Source of the DNA: Hyphomonadaceae bacterium BL14
GTDB taxonomy: Bacteria > Pseudomonadota > Alphaproteobacteria > Caulobacterales > Maricaulaceae
Assembly (NCBI GenBank): GCA_027627705.1
Contig: CP091242.1
Span: 2,344,677 to 2,408,676 of the forward strand
Length of the DNA stretch: 64,000 bases
Direction: 5' to 3'
Shown: piece by piece, positions 44,523 to 52,427 of the stretch
Position numbering within the stretch: the stretch's first letter is position 1
How the letters are laid out: the number at the start of each line of letters is the position of its first letter
The notes under the pieces: generated by a model
Told to the model about the DNA's origin: nothing
Databases searched by the model: none
What the model saw: the letters and a program-made list of their open reading frames with translations, nothing else
Made by a program: the position numbers and the translations under genes

Positions 44523-45698
44523 ATGCCCGTGTCTGATCCCGTCGCCCGGCCGTTTGATACGCCCGAGCGAAAGGCGTTCCGCGACAGCGTGGAGCGGTTC
44601 ATCGCGCGCGAGATCGCGCCCCATGGCGATGACTGGGATGAGGCAGGGGATTTCCCGTGGGCCCTGCATGAGAAAGCTGGCGCGTTGGGCCTGTTCGGGT
44701 TCGGGATTTCTGAAGATTATGGCGGTTCAGGATTTGACGACGCCTTCATGCGCCTCGATGCCGGTACGGCGCTGGGCTATGCGGGCGTGGGCGGGGTGAA
44801 TGCGTCGCTCGGCTCGCGTAATATCATGACCGGACCTATCGCGCGGCTTGCGCCCGAGGACGTCAAACGCGCGGTGCTGCCCGGGATCGTGTCGGGCCGC
44901 ACCGGCGGGGCGCTGGCGATGACCGAACCGTCCGGTGGATCGGATCTTGCCCGGATGAGAACCCGCGCCCGGCGCGACGGTGATCACTGGATGATCGATG
45001 GCGAAAAGACCTTCATCACCGGCGGGATGAAGGCGTCCTGGTTCGTGGTCGGCGCGCGCACGGGCGGCGACGGGTTTGGCGGGATTTCGCTGTTCCTCGT
45101 GCCCGGTGATGCGCCGGGTTTCACGCGTGCGGCCATCGCGCGCAAGATGGGCTGGTGGTCTTCGGACACGGCCACGCTTCACTTTGAATCCTGCCGTATT
45201 CCGGCGGATGCGCAACTGGGCGAGGAGGGCAGCTGCCTCTTCGCGATCATGGACAATTTCAATTACGAGCGCCTCGCGTTGGCAGCAGGTTGCCTCGGCA
45301 TGGCCCGCCGCTGCCTCGATGATGCGGTAGACTGGGCCCGGGTACGCGAGACCTTCGGCAAGCCGCTGATCCGCCATCAGGTCATCCGCCACAAGCTGGC
45401 CGAGATGAGCGCGCGCATTGATGCGCTGGACGGGTATCTGCAAATCCTCGCTGCCGCGATCAACGCGGCGCTGGAGACGGGAGGCCCGCTCCCCGCTGCC
45501 GGCCTGGCGAAAGCGAAATTCCTGGCGTCGGGAACCGCCGAGTATTGCGCCAGCGAGGCGATGCAGGTGCTGGGCGGCGCGGGTTATCTGCGCGGCTGCG
45601 CCATCGAGCGCATTTACCGCGAGGTCAAGGTGATGGCCATTGGCGGCGGGTCGGAGGAGATCATGCGCGACCTCGCCGCCCGCCAGATGGGGCTGTAG
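44523..45698 (+). CDS. Acyl-CoA dehydrogenase
   Basis: The 391-residue flavoprotein has the ACAD signatures GALAMTEPSGGSDLARMRTRA and a C-terminal MQVLGGAGYLRGCAIERIYREVKVMAIGGGSEEIMRDLAARQMG. The usual catalytic Glu of short/medium-chain enzymes is replaced (I-G-G-G-S). A Glu in FNYERLALAAGCLG is placed like that of the long-chain/isovaleryl/citronellyl type. The substrate is thus probably a branched or long acyl-CoA. GAAGGAG precedes ATG 44523. Works with the ETF encoded at 57618-59308. Confidence 0.92.
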   Translation: MPVSDPVARPFDTPERKAFRDSVERFIAREIAPHGDDWDEAGDFPWALHEKAGALGLFGFGISEDYGGSGFDDAFMRLDAGTALGYAGVGGVNASLGSRNIMTGPIARLAPEDVKRAVLPGIVSGRTGGALAMTEPSGGSDLARMRTRARRDGDHWMIDGEKTFITGGMKASWFVVGARTGGDGFGGISLFLVPGDAPGFTRAAIARKMGWWSSDTATLHFESCRIPADAQLGEEGSCLFAIMDNFNYERLALAAGCLGMARRCLDDAVDWARVRETFGKPLIRHQVIRHKLAEMSARIDALDGYLQILAAAINAALETGGPLPAAGLAKAKFLASGTAEYCASEAMQVLGGAGYLRGCAIERIYREVKVMAIGGGSEEIMRDLAARQMGL

Positions 45699-45710
45699 CC
45701 CCTCAATCAA

Positions 45711-45758
45711 AAGCGTTTTCGAACCGCGAAACCGGTTTCCGAGGTGCTGAAAAACGCT
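45711..45758. repeat. REP-like palindrome after the acyl-CoA dehydrogenase gene
   Basis: Outer arms AGCGTTTT / AAAACGCT enclose a perfect 12-base palindrome GAAACCGGTTTC. The element lies exactly between convergent genes. Similar motifs occur in many alphaproteobacterial genomes (from memory). Possible bidirectional terminator. Confidence 0.7.
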
Positions 45759-47450
45759 CTAGGCCACGGCGCCTGGCTGATGTGGTGGCAGGAGGCTCTT
45801 GATCGCAGAGAGCTTGTCTCCGGCGTCCGGCTGTGCGGATTCCTGCCGTCCCATTTGCGAGGCGAGCAGGCGCATCGCACGGGCCTGCGCATCCTGGCGG
45901 CAGCGCCCCACCGGCAGGACACCTGAAGAGGCGAGCTTCAGCAAGGCAATCGCCCGGTCCAGAGCGGCCTGGTTCAACGCCTCGATGCGGGCCAGAATCT
46001 TTGTTTCGTCCAGCGTCTGCAGGCCCAGCGCGTCGAACGCATCGGCCAGTTCGGCCTTGTCCGCGGCCGGAAAGGCACCTTTCAGGGCGCGCGCCTGCAG
46101 GCGGGTCAGGCACGACAGGCGCTCCAGTGGCTGACCCGGACCGCGCACGAACCAGGCTTGTGTCTCGGTGGTGGTCAGGCGGGCGCGCATGTAGCCCGCG
46201 AGCTTCTTCTTGTTGGCCTCGCCCACGATATTGTCCTCCATGGCGAACAGGCGCTCGAGGAGCGCCGGCACGCCGTCTGCACCCGCCAGCGCCTCACTGA
46301 CCGCTTCGGGCGAGAGCAAGCGCCCGGATCTTGCTGTGAAGGCCTCGACCAGCGCCGTCGGGTGCAGGTCCGGACCTGACACTCTGATCAGGCGCTGGGC
46401 GAGCTGCCGCGAGAGCTCGACTTCCGCCATTACGCTGCGCGGCCGCAGGCGCTTGGGCGAGCGCAAATGCGCGAGTATCCGGCTGGCGATTTCGCCGCGG
46501 CTGTCCGGCAGGTCGCCTGCCGCGAACCGGGCGGCCATCCGGTGCGCTGCAGGCGGCGCGCCCGCGAGGTCGGCATGATCTGCCCGGCCTTCATAAAGGC
46601 TGGTCAAGCGCTCCAGGATGACTCCGGTGTCATCCCCATGGCCGGTGATCGCATTCATGGCGGGGTCGAACGTCAGAAACTCGGCCAGAAAGGCGTCAGC
46701 CTGGGCCAGCGCAAAACTGCGCGCCTCAGGTTTGGCAGGCAGCGAGTCGAGCATATCGAGGATGCGCGCCGTTTTTGTCTTGAGGTCAGGCGCATCCGCC
46801 AGCCGTTCCGCAATCGCCCGCCGCATCCGTCTCTCAGGCCCGCCCTCGTCGAGAATTTTCTCGGTCAGTTCAGCGAATGTCCGCGCTTCGGGCAGCGCCT
46901 TTGCGCTGGCGGCCTCGCGCCGGGCTTCAGTGGCCGCGCGCTCAATGAGGGCGTTAAGCTGCTTCATGAAGGCCTGCACCGGCGCGCCGGTGGACTGGGC
47001 GCGCGCTATGGCGACCTTTTGCACGGCGTGCTGGAGATCGGTCTCTGATCCGTCCAGATCCTCGATAAGATCGGGGCGGCTGAGCAGCTCGAGCGGACAG
47101 ATCTGGCGGCGTTCCAGCCAGCCGGACAGGACGCGCCTGATCGTGTCGCGTGCCGCCGCGCCAAAGAAGTCCGAAGGCGTGACGCAGGGCAGGCTGGCGT
47201 CTGCCTCGGCGTTTTTGTCGTTGGCGAATCGCTCCGGTCCCGCCTCGAAGATCGGGCCGCCGCGGAACGCGCCCTCTTGTGCGTTCCAGACCTCGCGCAC
47301 CACGCGCACCGATCCGTCGGGCAGGGAGTCTTTCAGCTTTTGGGCCAGCTTCAGTGCCGCTTCGCGGCTGGACAGCGCCTCGACCATGGACCAGGAGGCT
47401 TTGCGGTGTTTCTTGACGAACACCTCGAAATGAATGTCTGAACCCGTCAT
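45759..47450 (-). CDS. Large soluble alpha-helical protein of unknown function
   Basis: The 563-residue protein has no signal peptide, membrane helix or catalytic motif that I recognise. The N terminus (~1-70) has a small domain with HFEVFVKKHRKASWSMVEALSSREAALKLAQKL. The rest is helical and charged, with repeated Ala/Leu/Arg helices and a conserved-looking MEDNIVGEANKKKLAGYMRARL near ~420. It is divergent from chvI with a 157-base shared region, so it could be part of the ChvI regulon. Probably a conserved alphaproteobacterial protein of unstudied role. Confidence 0.7.
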   Translation of the reverse strand: MTGSDIHFEVFVKKHRKASWSMVEALSSREAALKLAQKLKDSLPDGSVRVVREVWNAQEGAFRGGPIFEAGPERFANDKNAEADASLPCVTPSDFFGAAARDTIRRVLSGWLERRQICPLELLSRPDLIEDLDGSETDLQHAVQKVAIARAQSTGAPVQAFMKQLNALIERAATEARREAASAKALPEARTFAELTEKILDEGGPERRMRRAIAERLADAPDLKTKTARILDMLDSLPAKPEARSFALAQADAFLAEFLTFDPAMNAITGHGDDTGVILERLTSLYEGRADHADLAGAPPAAHRMAARFAAGDLPDSRGEIASRILAHLRSPKRLRPRSVMAEVELSRQLAQRLIRVSGPDLHPTALVEAFTARSGRLLSPEAVSEALAGADGVPALLERLFAMEDNIVGEANKKKLAGYMRARLTTTETQAWFVRGPGQPLERLSCLTRLQARALKGAFPAADKAELADAFDALGLQTLDETKILARIEALNQAALDRAIALLKLASSGVLPVGRCRQDAQARAMRLLASQMGRQESAQPDAGDKLSAIKSLLPPHQPGAVA

Positions 47451-47484
47451 CGCCTGCTCGCCCCCAGGAAGAAGCCCGGCTCAA

Positions 47485-47515
47485 CCATGGCGCCATGGGC
47501 TTAACCTTGCGTAAC
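47485..47515. promoter_or_regulatory. Palindrome and CtrA-like half-sites in the chvI divergent region
   Basis: CCATGGCGCCATGG is a perfect 14-base palindrome (47485-47498), and three bases further comes TTAA-N7-TAAC, close to a CtrA box. Both lie between the divergent 563-residue protein gene and chvI. Functional assignment is tentative. Confidence 0.3.
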
Positions 47516-47607
47516 CATGTCTTGCCGGGGCAGTGTGCATGGATAAGCTGCATCGTTAGAGCTTCAGGGCCGCGACTCGCTTGCGGCGGCAGACAAGGGC
47601 GCGCACC

Positions 47608-48312
47608 ATGGCCACGATCACGCTGGTGGATGATGACGAGAACATCCTCACCTCGGTCTCCATTTTTCTGGAGAATGAGGGGTACAAGGTGCGCACCTAT
47701 ACAGACGGGGCCACGGCCCTGCCCGAACTGACCGCCCAGCCGCCCGATCTGGCAATTTTCGACATCAAGATGCCGCGTATGGACGGGCTTGAGCTGCTGC
47801 GCCGTGTGCGTCAGTCCTCCAATCTGCCCGTTATTTTTCTTACGTCCAAGGACGGCGAATTTGACGAGGCGCTGGGGCTGGATCTCGGCGCAGACGACTA
47901 TATCGCCAAGCCCTTCTCCCATCAGCTGCTGGCGCGCCGGGTCAAGGCTGTGCTGCGCCGGGCGCAATTTGATCCTGAACTGGGCGGCACGCCGGGCGAT
48001 AGCGATCACAAGGCGATCCATCGCGGCAAGCTGACCATGGACCCCAACCGCCATGCCTGCGCCTGGGAAGGACGCCAGGTCCGCCTGACCGTGACAGAAT
48101 TCCTGATCCTGCAGGCCCTGGCCCACCGGCCTGGCTTCGTGAAGAGCCGCGACAATCTCATGGACGCGGCCTATGACGATCAGGTCTATGTCGATGACCG
48201 CACCATCGACAGCCACATCAAGCGTATTCGCAAGAAATTCCGCGAGGTGGATTCGACCTTTGACGGGATCGAGACCCTTTATGGCGTCGGCTATCGTTAC
48301 AAGGAGGCTTAG
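47608..48312 (+). CDS. chvI: Response regulator ChvI (OmpR/PhoB family)
   Basis: The 234-residue protein has a receiver domain (LVDDDEN acidic pocket, phospho-Asp in [39 protein letters not shown]) and an OmpR-type winged helix ([54 protein letters not shown]). These match alphaproteobacterial ChvI closely. With ChvG it controls envelope, acid-stress and symbiosis/virulence functions. The downstream kinase starts four bases after its stop. Confidence 0.93.
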   Translation: MATITLVDDDENILTSVSIFLENEGYKVRTYTDGATALPELTAQPPDLAIFDIKMPRMDGLELLRRVRQSSNLPVIFLTSKDGEFDEALGLDLGADDYIAKPFSHQLLARRVKAVLRRAQFDPELGGTPGDSDHKAIHRGKLTMDPNRHACAWEGRQVRLTVTEFLILQALAHRPGFVKSRDNLMDAAYDDQVYVDDRTIDSHIKRIRKKFREVDSTFDGIETLYGVGYRYKEA

Positions 48313-48316
48313 GCGC

Positions 48317-49924
48317 ATGCGCGCAGGCGCGCGCTGGCTACTGCAGCGGGCCCCGCGCCTGCGGATGCCCCGGCTGTGGATGCTGATTGCAGCGATCAAC
48401 GCGGCCGTGCTGTTCGTGATGCTGCTGGGCCTCGTTGCCATCACCGAAGCCCGGCGCGGCGTCGTGGCGGCCAAGCTCGATTCCCTGACTGCCCAGGCCG
48501 AAATCATCGCCAGCGTCATCACCGAGACGGCGGTCTATGGCGATCCGCCCGGGCCGCGCATGGACAATGACTCCGCGCGTGAAGTGCTGCGGCGCCTGTC
48601 CTCGCTCTACGTGCCCGATCAGTCGCGCGCCATCCTGCATGCACCCGGACCGGCGCGTATCGCTGACAGTGACCTGATTGCGGGTCAGGTCGAGATCACG
48701 CCGCTCCCGCCGCCGGGCCAGGCCCTGGCCCCGCCGTCCCGACCGCTGGGCAACTGGTTCGGCGCAATGCTCGAGCCTTTTTCCATACTTTGGACGACGC
48801 CTGAATCGCGCGCCTATCTGGAGCTGACGCTCAATGAAGAGGTGGCGCTGGCTTTTGAGACGGGCGAGCCTCAGCGCGGGGTGCGGCGCGGGGCCGACGG
48901 GGTGCGCGTGGTCTCGGTGACCCTGCCGATCCAGCTTATTCAGGCCGTGGTCGGTACAGTAACCTATGAATCCTACGATCTGGACAATCTGATCGCCGAG
49001 GAGCGGGTCTTCCTGCTGGTCTTCGTGCTGTTCGCTGCCGGGATCATCGCGGTGGGCACGATTGTGTTGACCGTCTCGATTGCCGGGCCGCTGGCCAGAT
49101 TGTCCGAGGCGGCCAGGCGGGTGCGTCTGGCGGGCGGATCACGCGTGCCGCTGCCTGATTTTGGCGGGCGAAGCGACGAGATTGGGGCCTTGTCGACGGC
49201 TTTCAGCCAGATGACCAACGCGCTCTACGACCGGCTGGATGCTATTGAAAGCTTCGCCGCCGACGTCGCCCACGAAATCAAGAATCCGCTCACCTCGATT
49301 CGCTCTGCGGCCGAAACCCTGCCGCTGGCGCGGGACGACGCCCAGCGCGCGCGGCTGATCGCGGTGATCCAGCATGATGTGCGCCGGCTGGACCGGCTGA
49401 TCACAGACATCTCCAACGCCTCCAGGCTGGATGCGGAGCTGGCGCGCGAGGATCTGGCGCTGGTTGATGTCCGCCGCCTGCTCGGCGATATCGCCAGCCT
49501 GCACCGCCAGGATGCGCAAGACGCACCGGCGCGCGTGGTGGTGGATGCAGGGTCAGGCGCTCTGCTGATGCGCGGCCATGAAGGACCGCTGAGCCGTGTA
49601 TTCATCAATCTGGTGGACAACGCCCTCACATTCTCCCCGCCCGGGGGCGTGGTTCGGGTGACGGCGCGTCGCTTGGGCACCGCCGACGGACGGCTCATCG
49701 TGACGGTTGAAGATGACGGCCCGGGCATTCCGCCTGAAAGCCTGGAAGCGATTTTCGATCGTTTCCACACGCGCCGGCCGGAAGGAACGGCCTTCGGTTC
49801 CCACTCCGGTCTGGGCCTCGCCATCGCCCGGCAGATCGTCAGCGCGCATGGCGGGGTGATACGCGCCGGAAACCGGGCTGAGGGCGGCGCAGTGTTCACC
49901 GTTGACCTGCCGGCCGCCCGCTGA
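48317..49924 (+). CDS. chvG: Sensor histidine kinase ChvG
   Basis: The 535-residue kinase has TM1 (~20-45), a periplasmic sensor (~46-225), TM2 (~228-255), a HAMP linker (GPLARLSEAARRVR), the H-box FAADVAHEIKNPLTSIRSAAETL with the phospho-accepting His, and the ATPase boxes INLVDNALTFSPPGG, VEDDGPGIPPE, IFDRFHTRRPEG and SGLGLAIARQI. AAGGAGG sits nine bases before ATG 48317, and the longer open frame overlaps chvI. In relatives the periplasmic protein ExoR controls ChvG. ExoR is not in this window. Confidence 0.93.
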   Translation: MRAGARWLLQRAPRLRMPRLWMLIAAINAAVLFVMLLGLVAITEARRGVVAAKLDSLTAQAEIIASVITETAVYGDPPGPRMDNDSAREVLRRLSSLYVPDQSRAILHAPGPARIADSDLIAGQVEITPLPPPGQALAPPSRPLGNWFGAMLEPFSILWTTPESRAYLELTLNEEVALAFETGEPQRGVRRGADGVRVVSVTLPIQLIQAVVGTVTYESYDLDNLIAEERVFLLVFVLFAAGIIAVGTIVLTVSIAGPLARLSEAARRVRLAGGSRVPLPDFGGRSDEIGALSTAFSQMTNALYDRLDAIESFAADVAHEIKNPLTSIRSAAETLPLARDDAQRARLIAVIQHDVRRLDRLITDISNASRLDAELAREDLALVDVRRLLGDIASLHRQDAQDAPARVVVDAGSGALLMRGHEGPLSRVFINLVDNALTFSPPGGVVRVTARRLGTADGRLIVTVEDDGPGIPPESLEAIFDRFHTRRPEGTAFGSHSGLGLAIARQIVSAHGGVIRAGNRAEGGAVFTVDLPAAR

Positions 49925-49936
49925 CGCGGCGCCGGG

Positions 49937-49957
49937 GCCACACCGTGTGGCTCTTCT
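49937..49957 (+). terminator. Possible terminator after chvG
   Basis: GCCACAC-c-GTGTGGC followed by TCTTCT, 13 bases after the chvG stop. The one-base gap means two pairs must open to form a loop, and the T-run is weak. The 121 bases between chvG and the EIIA gene contain no hprK. Confidence 0.35.
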
Positions 49958-50045
49958 GCCCGCGAGGCCTTTTCGCGAGTGCGAAACCTAGCTTACATAT
50001 GACGGATCCATATCCGCCTGAGGAACAGGAATTGTACGCGTCGCC

Positions 50046-50450
50046 ATGATCGGCATCGTCGTCGTCTCACATGGCCGTCTGGCTGACGAGCTGATCCTGG
50101 CCGCCGAGCACGTGGTGGGGCCGCTTCAGGCGTGCAGCGCTGTCTCGATCGGGCCGGACGATGATATGGAGCTGCGCCGCAATGACATCCGGGCGGCCAT
50201 CGAGGCGTCTGACGGCGGCGAGGGCGTCATCGTGATTACGGACATGTTCGGCGGCACGCCCTCGAACCTGTCGATCTCGTTGCTGGAGCGCGGCCGGGTC
50301 GAGGTCATCGCCGGTGCCAATCTGCCCATGATGATCAAGCTGGCCGAAGCGCGCTCCCGCTTGCCGCTCAGCGCTCTGGCCGACAGCGTCAGTGCGGCGG
50401 GCAAGCGCTATATCGCCGTGGCCTCGCAGCTTCTCGACGGCCCGGCATGA
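50046..50450 (+). CDS. PTS EIIA component, mannose family (regulatory PTS)
   Basis: The 134-residue protein has the phosphorylatable His in IVVVSHGRLADELI (His9), DMFGGTPSNLSISLL and VIAGANLPMMIKL, the EIIA-Man/ManX fold. In alphaproteobacteria this protein is part of a PTS without sugar permeases that signals carbon/nitrogen state and is controlled through HPr and HPr kinase. It overlaps the HPr gene by four bases. Confidence 0.93.
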   Translation: MIGIVVVSHGRLADELILAAEHVVGPLQACSAVSIGPDDDMELRRNDIRAAIEASDGGEGVIVITDMFGGTPSNLSISLLERGRVEVIAGANLPMMIKLAEARSRLPLSALADSVSAAGKRYIAVASQLLDGPA

Positions 50451-50719
50451 CCACGCAGCGTACGGTGACCATCTGCAACCCGCGCGGGCTGCATGCGCGG
50501 GCTTCGGCGAAATTCGTCGCCCAGGCGGCACCGTTTGATGCCCGGATCACCGTGGTGCGCGAGGGCGAGGAGGTGGCCGCCGATTCGATCATGGAGCTCT
50601 TGATGCTCGCCGCCGGACCCGGCTGTGAGATTACCATCCGGGCTGAGGGCTCAGAAGCGGAGGCGGCAGTGATTGCGCTGGCAGACCTGGTTGAATCAGG
50701 GTTTGGCGAGCTCGGCTGA
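50447..50719 (+). CDS. ptsH: Phosphocarrier protein HPr
   Basis: The 90-residue protein carries ICNPRGLHARASAKF (His16, phosphorylated by EI) and the Ser46-type regulatory site in ADSIMELLMLAAGPG. It passes phosphate to the EIIA protein encoded just upstream. The regulatory serine is kept even though hprK, the kinase that modifies it, is absent from its usual position before the EIIA gene. The 3' end overlaps the convergent HAD phosphatase gene by 24 bp. Confidence 0.94.
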   Translation: MTTQRTVTICNPRGLHARASAKFVAQAAPFDARITVVREGEEVAADSIMELLMLAAGPGCEITIRAEGSEAEAAVIALADLVESGFGELG

Positions 50720-51247
50720 GCTGCGTTCTTCCAGTATCGCTGCCACCAGGGCGTCGAGCGGCTGGCCACCGTCATGCAGATATCCCGGCACGCCGGCACG
50801 CCGGGCCGCTTCCAGATCACTCGCCCTGTCGCCCACCATGAAACTCGTCTGCGCGGGCGCGCCAGCGTCGGCCAGCGCGCGCAGTACCATGCCGGGGTTG
50901 GGCTTGCGGTCGGGGTGGCTGGCGGCGCGATAGCGCGCCACCACCGCCTCGGCATGGTAGGGGCAGTAATACCAGGCGTCCACGCGCGCGCCCCGGGTGT
51001 CCAGTGTCTGCGCCATGGCACGGTGGAACGCCTGCACATCGGCTTCACTGCACAGCCCGCGCGCCACGGCAGACTGGTTTGTGACCACGGCGATCTGAAA
51101 TCCGGCTGCCCGCGCGAGAATCAGCGCGGCGGCGGCGCCGGGCATCCAGGTGATCTGATCCGGGTCGGTCTGGTGTGGCTTGTCCACAATCAGCACGCCG
51201 TCGCGGTCGAACAAGGCCAGAGGGGGTCCGGAGGCGGGAGCCAACAT
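50696..51247 (-). CDS. HAD-IIIA phosphatase, GmhB/histidinol-phosphatase-like
   Basis: The 183-residue protein has the HAD motif I LALFDRDGVLI (Asp nucleophile and acid/base Asp), motif II VVTNQSAVARG, a zinc-loop relic YYCPYHAEAV, KPNPGM and motif IV FMVGDRASDLEAARRAGV. This matches D-glycero-D-manno-heptose-1,7-bisphosphate 7-phosphatase (GmhB), used for LPS core heptose. The Cys/His zinc loop is incomplete, so substrate choice is less sure. ATG 51247 is chosen. The TTG at 51268 has no ribosome site. It is divergent from the RNA-modification operon. Confidence 0.8.
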   Translation of the reverse strand: MLAPASGPPLALFDRDGVLIVDKPHQTDPDQITWMPGAAAALILARAAGFQIAVVTNQSAVARGLCSEADVQAFHRAMAQTLDTRGARVDAWYYCPYHAEAVVARYRAASHPDRKPNPGMVLRALADAGAPAQTSFMVGDRASDLEAARRAGVPGYLHDGGQPLDALVAAILEERSSAELAKP

Positions 51248-51284
51248 CAGGGGTATCGCGCTGTGCAATCAAAGATCGATTACT

Positions 51285-51290
51285 TATAAT
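51285..51290 (+). promoter_or_regulatory. Consensus -10 box upstream of the RNA-modification operon
   Basis: A perfect TATAAT lies 135 bases before ATG 51426 in otherwise GC-rich DNA. The -35 region (around 51262, TGTGCA) is poor, so activation or a weak promoter is possible. The leader of about 130 bases contains ACCGGA-a-TCCGGT (51383-51395), a small palindrome. Confidence 0.5.
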
Positions 51291-51425
51291 GCCCCCTGCT
51301 CCGGTTGTCGCGCCGTCCTGATCCCGCTGTGCGCTCTGTGGCGGCGGGCTGGACAAGACGGTCGCGTACGGCGAGAGGTGACACCGGAATCCGGTCCGTA
51401 TAGCGGAGCTTTGAGAGGCGAGGCG

Positions 51426-52427
51426 ATGGCGCGCGGCGCAAAACGCAAAGGCACCAGCAGCGCCAAGCCGGGCAATCGCGGCGGTGGCGGCGCCGGTGCG
51501 CGCCGGCAGCAATTCCTCACCCGCGCTGCGCGTGTGTTCGATGTGCCCGAAGGCGTCGCCGAGGCGATGATGAGCCAGGGCCGGCGCCAGAGCCTGCGCT
51601 TCAATCCGCTGGCGGGCGTATCGCGACCTGACTTTGACGCGCAATTGGCACCCTGGGGCGAGGCCCTGATTCCGATCGACTGGTGCGACGGTGCCTGGCA
51701 TCTCGATCTGGAGCCGGGCCAGGCTTTGCCCGATCCGCTCTTCTCCAGTGGTCAGGCCTTCATCCAGAACGCCTCAAGCTTCGTGCCGGCCCTGGCGCTG
51801 GACCCGCAGCCGGGCGAGCGCATTCTCGATCTGTGCGCGGCCCCGGGCGGCAAGACTTCCCACATTGCCGCGCTTACCGGCAACAGGGCTGAAATCTGGG
51901 CCAATGACGCCCTGCCCGCGCGCTTGCCCAAGCTCAATGAAGTGCTCGGTCTTCTCCATGTGCGCACCGCGTCCGTGACCGCCCACCCCGGCCAGTTCAT
52001 TGACCGGTTCCTGGAGGGACCGTTTGACCGCATTCTCATCGATGCCCAGTGCACGGGCGAGGGGATGATTGACCTGCGCCGCGCGGCGACCTTGCGCTAC
52101 TGGTCCATGGAGCGTGTCGTCGAGTACAGCCGCCTGCAGCGCAAGATGCTGATGGCCGCCTCCAGACTGCTCAAGCCGGGTGGGGTGCTGGTGTATTCCA
52201 CCTGCACGCTGGCACCGGAAGAAAACGAAGCATCGGTGAACCACCTTCTCACCCACGCCCCGGATATGAGCCTGGAGCCTATTGAAATCGCAGCCCTCGG
52301 CCTGATCCCCGCCCGCACCCGCTGGGAGGGCGAGAGCTTTGATCCCAGCCTGACCATGGCGTGCCGCGTCTCGCCCAGCCGGTTCATGGAAGCGTTCTTT
52401 GTCGCGCGCCTGCGAAAGGACGCCTGA
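51426..52427 (+). CDS. RsmF/NSUN-type rRNA cytosine-C5 methyltransferase
   Basis: The 333-residue protein has a basic N terminus (1-30) and a complete Nol1/Nop2/Sun-type methylase core: FSSGQAFIQNASSFV, SAM motif CAAPGGKT (137-144), motif IV DAQCTGEG with Cys209, and motif VI YSTCTLAPEENE with catalytic Cys260. The normal Pro of motif IV (D-x-P-C-S-G) is Gln here. It lacks the NusB-like domain of RsmB and is nearer RsmF, which makes m5C1407 in E. coli 16S rRNA, but the C-terminal PUA-like part is missing. Its stop overlaps the next start (TGATG). First gene of the operon. Confidence 0.85.
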   Translation: MARGAKRKGTSSAKPGNRGGGGAGARRQQFLTRAARVFDVPEGVAEAMMSQGRRQSLRFNPLAGVSRPDFDAQLAPWGEALIPIDWCDGAWHLDLEPGQALPDPLFSSGQAFIQNASSFVPALALDPQPGERILDLCAAPGGKTSHIAALTGNRAEIWANDALPARLPKLNEVLGLLHVRTASVTAHPGQFIDRFLEGPFDRILIDAQCTGEGMIDLRRAATLRYWSMERVVEYSRLQRKMLMAASRLLKPGGVLVYSTCTLAPEENEASVNHLLTHAPDMSLEPIEIAALGLIPARTRWEGESFDPSLTMACRVSPSRFMEAFFVARLRKDA

